In this document: positions 26,070 through 32,786 of the stretch, one piece after another
How positions within the stretch are numbered: the stretch's first letter is position 1
How the letters are laid out: the number at the start of each line of letters is the position of its first letter
DNA from: Micromonospora sp. BL4
Lineage (GTDB): Bacteria > Actinomycetota > Actinomycetes > Mycobacteriales > Micromonosporaceae
Direction: 5' to 3'
DNA length: 64,000 nucleotides
NCBI RefSeq assembly: GCF_003667505.1
Contig: NZ_RCVJ01000114.1
Location: forward strand, 1 to 64,000
The notes under the pieces: generated by a model
Told to the model about the DNA's origin: nothing
Seen by the model: the letters and a program-made list of their open reading frames with translations, nothing else
The model's database searches: none
Position numbers and translations under genes: made by a program

Positions 26070-26481
26070 CGCCTGAGTTTCCCTCGCTTTGATGGAGCGT
26101 GGGCATCTGCCTGCGCTCGCTGACCCAGAACTAGCTGCACCGTACGAGTAGCTGACGAAAAAGCTCCGCGGTGACCGGCTGCTTCGAGCTGGCCCGGCCT
26201 TCTTCAGGTGGGACGAATCGCGCCACAGGCGTTGCTTAGGCCTGCTCTGGCTGGGAACAGGGACGAACAACCCAGGTGAGCATCGTCGGACACGACGAAA
26301 TCCGGCCCTGCAGCGGCCACCAAGCGGGCTCAGGCCCGTGGGGCGCGTCCGTGTCCGAGCCCGGTTCGCTGTCGCGACGCCCAGTCGGGCCCGGTGGCGA
26401 CGGCGCCGCTGGCGTTGCTACAGTCAGTTTGTTGCCGAATCAAATTTCTCAGCGGCAACTACCTTTGAAAGGACCCCTCCG
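26070..26481. other. intergenic stretch upstream of wrbA
   Basis: About 410 bases with no convincing gene. The only structure seen is the inverted repeat at 26431-26459. Confidence 0.45.
26431..26459 (+). promoter_or_regulatory. inverted repeat, candidate operator of wrbA
   Basis: GTTGCCG (26431-26437) and CGGCAAC (26453-26459) are separated by 15 AT-rich bases. It ends 22 bases before the wrbA start. The spacing would suit a dimeric redox-sensing regulator such as HxlR or MarR, but none is encoded nearby. Confidence 0.4.
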
Positions 26482-27081
26482 ATGACCAAGCTCTCCGTCA
26501 TCTACTACTCCTCGACCGGCACGGTCCACGCCATGGCCAGGCGGCTCGCCGAGGCTGGCGAGAAGGCCGGCGCCGAGGTGCGGCTGCGCCAGGTTCCGGA
26601 GCTTGCACCCGAGGAGGCCATCGCCTCCAACGCCGCCTGGAGCCAGCACTTCGACGCCACGAAGAGCGAGGCAAAGGCGACCGCCGACGACGTCGTCTGG
26701 GCCGACGCCGTGCTGTTCGGCACCCCCACCCGCTACGGCAACGTCTCCAGCCAGCTGAAGCAGTTCATCGACACCCTAGGCCCGCAGTGGGGCCAGGGGC
26801 TGCTGGCCGACAAGGTGTACGCCGGCTTCACCGCATCCATGACCGCCCACGGCGGCCAGGAGTCGACGCTCCTGGCGCTCTACAACACGATCCACCACTT
26901 CGGCGGTCTGGTCGTCGCCCCCGGCTACACCGACCCGTTGAAGTTCGGCGACGGCAACCCGTACGGCGTCTCGCACGTCACCGGCGGCGGCAACGACGCT
27001 CCGCTGGGCGACGCCCAGCTCAACGCCCTCGACCACATGGCCCAGCGGGTCGTCAAGATCGCCAGCAAGCTCAGCGCCTGA
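26482..27081 (+). CDS. wrbA: NAD(P)H:quinone oxidoreductase, WrbA type
   Basis: A 199-residue flavodoxin-fold protein. It begins KLSVIYYSSTGTVHAMA (FMN phosphate loop SSTGT), with PTRYGNVSSQLKQFID, SMTAHGGQESTLLALYNTIHHFGG and the C-terminal QLNALDHMAQRVVKIASKL. These are the standard WrbA blocks; it reduces quinones by two electrons and protects from redox cycling. ATG 26482 with GAAAGGA upstream. Monocistronic, with a strong terminator after it. Confidence 0.95.
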   Translation: MTKLSVIYYSSTGTVHAMARRLAEAGEKAGAEVRLRQVPELAPEEAIASNAAWSQHFDATKSEAKATADDVVWADAVLFGTPTRYGNVSSQLKQFIDTLGPQWGQGLLADKVYAGFTASMTAHGGQESTLLALYNTIHHFGGLVVAPGYTDPLKFGDGNPYGVSHVTGGGNDAPLGDAQLNALDHMAQRVVKIASKLSA

Positions 27082-27417
27082 CAAACCCGCAGGCGCCGGT
27101 CGTCTCCGAGCGGCCGTAGAACGATCAGAGGGCAGCGGTTCGAGCCCGCAGCAGGCCAAGGGCCGGTCTCCCCGCACGGGAGACCGGCCCTGGTCCGCCG
27201 CTTGAGGGACCGCTCGACGTCGTCCCGGACGCACGCTGTCGCCGGGTAGCTGCCGTGCCCCGAGCCTTCGCGGACTGGTGGTCGGTGAACGCCGGGGCGA
27301 CGCGTCGACGGTCGGGCGGAAACGGTTGGGGGAGTGCTCAGCCCCGGCCGCCCGAGTTGTCAGCCCCGGTCCTGGAAACCGAGTCCCCCACTGCGTGCAA
27401 CACGGTAATTTTCCGCT
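27082..27417. other. intergenic stretch after wrbA
   Basis: About 335 bases. It contains the terminator at 27159-27191. Nothing else was recognised. Confidence 0.45.
27159..27191 (+). terminator. strong hairpin terminator after wrbA
   Basis: A perfect 14-bp stem, AGGGCCGGTCTCCC at 27159-27172 and its complement at 27178-27191, with a 5-base loop. It lies 78 bases past the wrbA stop. No T-run. Confidence 0.75.
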
Positions 27418-27573
27418 ATGGGCATCACCGGCGGCATAGCATGCGTCTTTCTGATTGCCGTCATCGTGGCGGGCATCGCGTTCTGGGCGGTGCGGTACGG
27501 GTTGGGCCCGAAGAAGCCACCGCCACCATCGGACGTTCTGGAGCCGCCGCAGCATCCGCGCGACGGTCGCTGA
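27418..27573 (+). CDS. 51-residue single-pass membrane peptide
   Basis: ATG 27418 opens a 51-residue frame. It starts MGITGGIACVFLIAVIVAGI, continues as a hydrophobic helix to AFWAV, and then has a proline-rich charged tail (GPKKPPPPSD, EPPQHPRDGR). The clean helix followed by KK obeys the positive-inside rule with the N-terminus outside. AT-richer sequence precedes it (GTAATTTTCCGCT) and could be a promoter region; there is no clear ribosome site. Function unknown. Confidence 0.45.
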   Translation: MGITGGIACVFLIAVIVAGIAFWAVRYGLGPKKPPPPSDVLEPPQHPRDGR

Positions 27574-27868
27574 CGCGGCGACCGGCGAAACCGGGGCTTT
27601 CCTGGCCACTCCGGTCGACCGTCCCGTGAGCACGGCCGCGCGCGCCCTGATCTCGCTGGTCAGCGAGATCATGCCCGGAGGAGGCGCTGCGACGCCCGAG
27701 GATCGGGCGTGAGGCCCTTCCCGCCGGCCCACGGCCGTGCTCGGCGCCCGCGGCCGTGGCGCGCTGAGCGCCGACTCAGGTTCTGATCGGGTTGACGGGG
27801 ACACGTTCTGCGTCGTGGATGGCGAGCGAAGACGGCCCATCCGGGTATCTGGCGGTAGGGTCCTCGAC

Positions 27869-28303
27869 GTGCTGCGGCGGTGGACCCTGACGATCCTGAT
27901 GGCGACGTGCGGCGTGCTGGTCCTGGTGGCGCAACTGGCCGCCGGCTTGCCCGTCGTCGGCGGCGTCGAGTTGCTGATCTTCTTGGCACTGGCACTGCTG
28001 CTGTCGCCGCGGGCCTTTCCCCGCTCAATGGACGCCGCCGAAGCGCAGCGGGCCAGCGCCGCGGACGGCAGGCCGATCGTGTACTGGCGCCCCGGCTGTC
28101 GCTACTGCCTTCAGCTCCGGTTCTCCCTCGGCCGGCTCGCCCGGAGGGCGCACTGGGTGGACATCTGGCGCGACCCGGCGGGTGCCGCCGCTGTCCGGGC
28201 GGTGGCCGACGGCAACGAGACCGTGCCCACCGTCGTGCTCGGCGGTCGGGCTGTCGTGAACCCTGACCGGGCCTGGTTCCGCGAGCAGCTCCGCTCGTTC
28301 TGA
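27869..28303 (+). CDS. membrane-anchored glutaredoxin-like protein
   Basis: A 144-residue protein. Two hydrophobic helices (about 7-27 and 34-52) are followed by a glutaredoxin-like domain: PIVYWRPGCRYCLQLRFSL with the CRYC redox motif, WVDIWRDPAGAAAVRAV, and the cis-Pro loop ETVPTVVLGG. The N-terminus is predicted to place the redox domain in the cytoplasm, where mycothiol would be the natural reductant in an actinomycete. GTG 27869 with GGTAGGG upstream is chosen over a longer frame from 27737. Confidence 0.82.
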   Translation: MLRRWTLTILMATCGVLVLVAQLAAGLPVVGGVELLIFLALALLLSPRAFPRSMDAAEAQRASAADGRPIVYWRPGCRYCLQLRFSLGRLARRAHWVDIWRDPAGAAAVRAVADGNETVPTVVLGGRAVVNPDRAWFREQLRSF

Positions 28304-28705
28304 GCGCGCCCGGCGAGGTTGTCGGCTGCCCCATGGCGTGGCGGTAGCCGTCAGCGCGTACGACGTTCGGCATCTCGGTGAGCCGTACCGGATTGGTCTC
28401 GTGAAGTTCGATGTCGGCGATGCGCCGGTGCCCGCGCTCGGCGAGGTGGGCGACGATCAGGCCGGCGCCTACGAAATTGTCGTCTGCGACGGTGTCGTGG
28501 ACGGCCGAGTGTCCGCATCGCCCGCGGCGCGGCAGCGCCGCAGGCCGCCGACCCTGGCGTTCAGCACGGGCCGGCCCAGGACGTGGCGGCTGCGAGCCCC
28601 CGGCCGCGGTGACCCTGGCGAGCATTCTGTCCGTCGACCGGTGGACACCCGCCCTCGACCGACCGGTCGTCCCGCGACCGGGCTCGGCGGGCGGAGCATC
28701 GGGAC
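28304..28705. other. stretch holding a LacI-family relic
   Basis: About 400 bases with no intact gene. The minus strand at 28326-28520 carries a LacI-like fragment. The remainder up to the ABC ATPase start looks non-coding and must hold that operon's promoter. Confidence 0.45.
28326..28520 (-). pseudogene. fragment of a LacI-family regulator (ligand-binding domain)
   Basis: The minus strand reads VADDNFVGAGLIVAHLAERG, then HRRIADIELHETN and, a little later, VRADGYRHAMG. This matches the conserved core of LacI/GalR sensor domains (D..Ga..a..hL...GHrrIa.I, then R..Gy..Am). No DNA-binding domain or C-terminal half is attached on either side, so this is an isolated relic of about 65 residues. 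Confidence 0.6.
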
Positions 28706-29560
28706 ATGACGGAATCCCCCGCGGTCCGGGTACGCGGACTGCACAAGCGGTACGGCCGGCGCGCCGCGCTGGCCGGGATCGACCTGGACATCGCGTACGG
28801 CGAGGTGGTCGCCCTGCTCGGCCCCAATGGCGCGGGCAAGACCAGCACCGTGGAGATCCTGGAGGGACACCGGAGCCGCGACGGCGGCGAGGTGACCGTG
28901 CTCGGGGTGGACCCGGCGCGGGTCGGCCGGTTCGGTCGGGCCGCCCGGGACTGGCGGTCCGACATCGGCATCGTGCTCCAGGAGGCCACTGACCTCGGCG
29001 AGTTGACCGTGGGCGAGACGGTCCGGCACTTCGCCCGCTACTACCCCGCGCCCCGCGACCCGGCCGAGGTGATCGAGGTGGTCGGACTGACCGACCGGAC
29101 CCGGACCCGGGTCCGCAAGCTCTCCGGCGGCCAGCGGCGCCGGCTGGACGTGGCCGTCGGTCTGGTCGGCGACCCCCGCCTGGTGTTCCTCGACGAGCCG
29201 ACCACCGGCTTCGACCCGGCCGCCCGGCGGGCGTTCTGGGAGCTGATCCGAACCCTGGCCGGAGGCGGCACCACGATCCTGCTCACCACGCACTACCTGG
29301 ACGAGGCCGAAACCCTCGCCGACCGGGTGGTGGTGCTGGCCAGCGGCCGGGTGGTCGCCGACGACCCGCCGACAGCCCTCGCCGAGCGGGCCGGCCACCA
29401 GGTCACGGTGCGGTGGTCCGGCGGCGAGCGCCGGACCGACGACCCGGCGACGGTGATCGCCGAGCTGACCCGGCGGTTCGGCGGCCCGATCCCCGGGCTC
29501 ACCGTGACCAGACCCAGCCTGGAAGACGTCTACCTCGACCTGATCGGACACCGGCCATGA
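28706..29560 (+). CDS. ABC-2 type exporter ATP-binding protein
   Basis: A 284-residue ATPase of the DrrA/ABC-2 class. Walker A GPNGAGKTS, Q-loop VLQEATDL, signature LSGGQRRRLD, Walker B LVFLDEP and H-loop LTTHYLDEAE are all present, followed by a C-terminal extension ending SLEDVYLDLIG, typical of daunorubicin-type ATPases. It overlaps the permease start (ATGA). The four-gene operon it heads also encodes a two-component system, an arrangement common for antibiotic or lipid-stress exporters. Substrate unknown. Confidence 0.95.
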   Translation: MTESPAVRVRGLHKRYGRRAALAGIDLDIAYGEVVALLGPNGAGKTSTVEILEGHRSRDGGEVTVLGVDPARVGRFGRAARDWRSDIGIVLQEATDLGELTVGETVRHFARYYPAPRDPAEVIEVVGLTDRTRTRVRKLSGGQRRRLDVAVGLVGDPRLVFLDEPTTGFDPAARRAFWELIRTLAGGGTTILLTTHYLDEAETLADRVVVLASGRVVADDPPTALAERAGHQVTVRWSGGERRTDDPATVIAELTRRFGGPIPGLTVTRPSLEDVYLDLIGHRP

Positions 29561-30381
29561 CGATGACCAGCGGCACCAACCACCCGTCCGCGGTGACGCT
29601 CGGCCTGCACCGCGGCGTCGTCGAGCTGAAGGCGTTCTTCCGCGAGTGGGATGCGGTGGCCTTCACGTTCGCCCTGCCGGTGGTCACCCTGGCACTGCTC
29701 GGCTCGCTCATCTCCGGGGTCTACCCGGGCAGCGACGTCACCTCCGCCCAGTACCTGGCGCCCAGCATGATCGCGGCGGGGATAGCGGCCGTCACCTTCG
29801 TCAACCTCGGCGCCGGCATCGCCAGCGACCGGGAGGACGGCACCCTCAAGCGGCTCCGTGGCGCACCGATGCCACCGATCGCGTACTTCCTGGGCAAGAC
29901 GGTGCAGACGATGGTCGTGGTCGCGGCCGAGATCGTGCTGCTGCTCGCCGTCGGGGTGGCCCTGTTCGACCTGCGGCTGCCCACCGATCCGGGGCGCTGG
30001 CTCACCTTCGGTTGGGTGCTCCTGCTCGGCGTCACCGCCTGCTCGCTGCTCGGCATCGCGGTGAGCAGCGTGATCCGCTCGGCCCGCAGCGCGGGCGCGG
30101 TGACCCAACTGCCGTACCTGGTGCTGGCCTTCGTCTCGGGCATCTTCTTCACCCCGGTCAGCGCCCTGCCGCAGCCGCTGCTGGTGCTGGGTTCGGTCTT
30201 CCCGCTGAAATGGATGGCCCAGGGCTTCCGCTCGGCGCTGCTGCCCGACACGATTCTCGGTGCGGAGGTCGTACGCGACTGGGAGCACGGGCGGACCGCG
30301 CTCATCCTCGCGGCCTGGTGCATCGGAGGTCTGCTGCTGTGTCTGACCACCTTCCGCTGGCGCGGCCGACGGGACCGGTGA
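29557..30381 (+). CDS. ABC-2 type exporter permease
   Basis: A 274-residue permease with six predicted helices. REDGTLKRLRGAPMPPIAYFLGK is the amphipathic coupling-helix region typical of ABC2 membrane proteins, and FFTPVSALPQPLLVLGSVFPLKWMAQGFRSALLP is the conserved last third. ATG 29557 overlaps the ATPase stop by four bases, and its own stop overlaps the sensor kinase GTG. It should form the membrane half of the exporter with the preceding ATPase. Confidence 0.93.
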   Translation: MTMTSGTNHPSAVTLGLHRGVVELKAFFREWDAVAFTFALPVVTLALLGSLISGVYPGSDVTSAQYLAPSMIAAGIAAVTFVNLGAGIASDREDGTLKRLRGAPMPPIAYFLGKTVQTMVVVAAEIVLLLAVGVALFDLRLPTDPGRWLTFGWVLLLGVTACSLLGIAVSSVIRSARSAGAVTQLPYLVLAFVSGIFFTPVSALPQPLLVLGSVFPLKWMAQGFRSALLPDTILGAEVVRDWEHGRTALILAAWCIGGLLLCLTTFRWRGRRDR

Positions 30382-31562
30382 GCGCGGGCGATCCGCCGCC
30401 CTCGGCGGCGTGGGTCGCCCGGTTCCCACTCTGGGACGCCTACTTCGCGGTGCTGACCGTCGCCATCGGGGTCGCCGTGGCGACCAGCGCCCCACCCGTG
30501 CCGTACCGCGTCGGGTCCGTCGCGCTGCTGGCCACGATCAGCATCTGGTACGCCGTCTTCGGCCGGGCGCTCATGCGGTACGGGGTCGGGGGCTCGCAGC
30601 CGTACCTCTATCTAAGCGTCGCCCTCGCGCTCTACGTGGCGGCGGTGGCGCTGGCGTCGTCCGCGTCGTTCGCCCTGTTCGTGCTCCTGCCGCAGGCGTT
30701 CATGCTGCTGCCGACGGCGTCCGCGGTCGGCGCGGTGGTGGTGTTCACCGCTGTCCAGGTGGTGCTGGACTGGCTGCGCTCCGGCGGCGGCCCGGACGCC
30801 CGGGAGACGCTGCTGGCGGCCGTGATGATCGCCGTCGTGGTGTCGGTGACCGGAAGCTGGGTGCAGCACCTGTTCGTCGACGCCGACCGGCGGGCCGCGC
30901 TGGTCGACGAGCTGGCCGCCTCCCGTGACGAGGTGGCCCGACTGTCCCGGCAGGCCGGCGTCGACGCCGAGCGGCAACGGCTGGCCGGCGAGATCCACGA
31001 CACGATCGCCCAGGGACTGTCCAGTGTGGTCATGCTGATTCAGGCGGCCGACGCGGAGTTGGACCGCGACACCGGGCAGGCCCGCCGCCACCTGGCCCTC
31101 GCCGTGACCACCGCCCGGGCCAACCTGGCCGAGGCGCGGGCACTCGTCGCCGCGCTGACCCCGGCGGAGCTGGCCGGGTCACCACTGGTCGAGGCGGTGC
31201 GGCGGGTGGCGGACCGGTTCACGGCCGAGACCGGCGTGCCGGTCACCCTGGCCACACCCGGAACGCAGCGTCCGCTGCCCACCCCGGTCGAGGTGGTCCT
31301 GCTACGGGTCACCCAGGAGGCGTTGGCCAACGCGCGCAAGCACGCCGCCGCCGGCCGGGTCGAGGTGCGCCTCGAAGGGCGGGACGGCGTCGTCGTGCTG
31401 GAGGTCCGCGACGACGGCTGCGGCTTCACCATCCCGCCGGCCGGCGACGGGTACGGTCTGGCCAGCATGCGGAACCGGGTCGAGCAGGTCGCCGGCACGC
31501 TGCGGGTGTCGTCCAGCCCCGGGGCCGGCACCACGGTACGGGCGGAGGTGCCGATCGGATGA
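30378..31562 (+). CDS. sensor histidine kinase, NarL-type partner
   Basis: A 394-residue kinase. About four to five helices span residues 20-160 with almost no extracellular loops. Then come a short coiled coil and the HisKA_3 motif ERQRLAGEIHDTIAQGL with phospho-acceptor His207. The ATPase domain has QEALANARKHA (N-box), VRDDGCGF (G1) and GYGLASMRNR (G2). The lack of a large sensor domain suggests intramembrane sensing, as in kinases that watch the membrane or their own ABC transporter. GTG 30378 overlaps the permease stop. Confidence 0.93.
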   Translation: MSAGDPPPSAAWVARFPLWDAYFAVLTVAIGVAVATSAPPVPYRVGSVALLATISIWYAVFGRALMRYGVGGSQPYLYLSVALALYVAAVALASSASFALFVLLPQAFMLLPTASAVGAVVVFTAVQVVLDWLRSGGGPDARETLLAAVMIAVVVSVTGSWVQHLFVDADRRAALVDELAASRDEVARLSRQAGVDAERQRLAGEIHDTIAQGLSSVVMLIQAADAELDRDTGQARRHLALAVTTARANLAEARALVAALTPAELAGSPLVEAVRRVADRFTAETGVPVTLATPGTQRPLPTPVEVVLLRVTQEALANARKHAAAGRVEVRLEGRDGVVVLEVRDDGCGFTIPPAGDGYGLASMRNRVEQVAGTLRVSSSPGAGTTVRAEVPIG

Positions 31563-32182
31563 TCTCGGTGCTGCTGGTGGACGACCATCCGGTGGTGCGG
31601 GCCGGGGTGCGCGGCATGCTCGCCGGCGAACCGGACATCGAGGTGGTCGGCGAGTCCGCCTCGGCCGTCGAGGCGGTCACCGCCGTCCGGGCGGTGCGCC
31701 CCGACGTCGTGCTCATGGACCTCCGGATGCCCGGGGTGGACGGCGCGGCGGCGACCGCCGAGGTGCTGGCCGTGGCGCCCGGCACGCGGGTGGTCGTGCT
31801 CACCACGTACGAGACGGACGGGGACATCCTGCGCGCGGTCGAGGCCGGAGCGGCGGGGTACCTGCTCAAGGACGTGTCCCGGGCCGAGCTGGTGGACGCG
31901 GTCCGCGGCGCCGCCCGCGGCGAGACCGTGCTGGCGCCGTCGGTGGCCGGCCGGGTGCTCCGTCAACTCCGCAACCCCCGGCCGGCCACCCTGTCACCGC
32001 GTGAGGTCGACGTGCTGCGGCTGGTCGCGCAGGGTCTGTCCAATGGTGAGATCGGGCTGCGGCTGCACATCACCGAGGCCACCGTGAAGACGCACCTGCT
32101 GCGCGCGTTCGCGAAGCTCGGCGTCACCGACCGGACCGCGGCGGTGACGACCGCGATGGCCGCGGGCCTGCTGCCGTCCTGA
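31559..32182 (+). CDS. response regulator, NarL/LuxR family
   Basis: A 207-residue regulator. The receiver domain has LLVDDHPVVRAGV, the phospho-acceptor Asp54 in VLMDLRMPG, and K in YLLKD. The C-terminal LuxR helix-turn-helix is LSPREVDVLRLVAQGLSNGEIGLRLHITEATVKTHL. It overlaps the kinase by four bases and is the cognate regulator. It most likely controls this exporter operon. Confidence 0.96.
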   Translation: MISVLLVDDHPVVRAGVRGMLAGEPDIEVVGESASAVEAVTAVRAVRPDVVLMDLRMPGVDGAAATAEVLAVAPGTRVVVLTTYETDGDILRAVEAGAAGYLLKDVSRAELVDAVRGAARGETVLAPSVAGRVLRQLRNPRPATLSPREVDVLRLVAQGLSNGEIGLRLHITEATVKTHLLRAFAKLGVTDRTAAVTTAMAAGLLPS

Positions 32183-32268
32183 CTCAGCGGTCACCCGCGG
32201 CCAGCCGGTCCGGCGACCGTCGCATCACTGCTGTGGTCGCCGGAGACGTCAGCCCGCGGCGGCAGTGC

Positions 32269-32613
32269 CTACAGGGCGTCCGTGGTCTCTTTCAGGATGC
32301 GGGCAAGTGCGTCGTAGTCGACGCTCTGCCCATCTTTGATGTCGACGGCTTTGCGTTCACCGTTGCCCAGAGCCCGAAGGAACCCCTTGACCTCCGGAAT
32401 GTCCGTTGCGTTGAACACCATGAACGAGACCTTGTCCTTGGCCACCGCGATGACGGCCGCGTAGTGCCCGTTCTTGAGGTAGTGCGGCTTGCCGTACTGG
32501 AGCCGCTCCTCGACATCCGGAATGGTCTGGCGGACCATCGCACGTAGTTTCTCGCAGACATCGATCTGCCACGGCTGCGCCTTGTTGACGTACTGGGTGA
32601 CCTCGTCACTCAT
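32269..32613 (-). CDS. DUF1801 domain protein
   Basis: A 114-residue protein. The fold signature is VEERLQYGKPHYLKNGHYAAVIAVAKDKVSFMVFNA, ending SVDYDALARILKE. This is the DUF1801/YdhG family of small alpha-beta proteins, structurally characterised but of unknown function. ATG 32613 has GGGGGAAG upstream. It lies 84 bases past the end of the exporter operon, on the opposite strand. Confidence 0.88.
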   Translation of the reverse strand: MSDEVTQYVNKAQPWQIDVCEKLRAMVRQTIPDVEERLQYGKPHYLKNGHYAAVIAVAKDKVSFMVFNATDIPEVKGFLRALGNGERKAVDIKDGQSVDYDALARILKETTDAL

Positions 32614-32685
32614 CGTCTTCCCCCTCATCGTCGTTGCCAAGAACGACGGCCCCGGTCGAGACCGACGCGACGCGCCGTGCATAGG

Positions 32686-32719
32686 CCGGTACAGGCTCTC
32701 CGAGGAGAGCCTGTACCGG
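32686..32719 (-). terminator. perfect 16-bp hairpin after the M14 peptidase gene
   Basis: CCGGTACAGGCTCTCC (32686-32701) is the exact complement of 32704-32719, with only two bases between. It lies about 70 bases past the peptidase stop at 32787 and upstream of the DUF1801 gene on the same strand, so it most likely ends the peptidase message. No T-run. Confidence 0.65.
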
Positions 32720-32786
32720 AGGATCAATCTAATCCAGTTGGGTGCGCAAAACTGTCCCGGCGATCCCGCCCGGACCGGACGGACGC

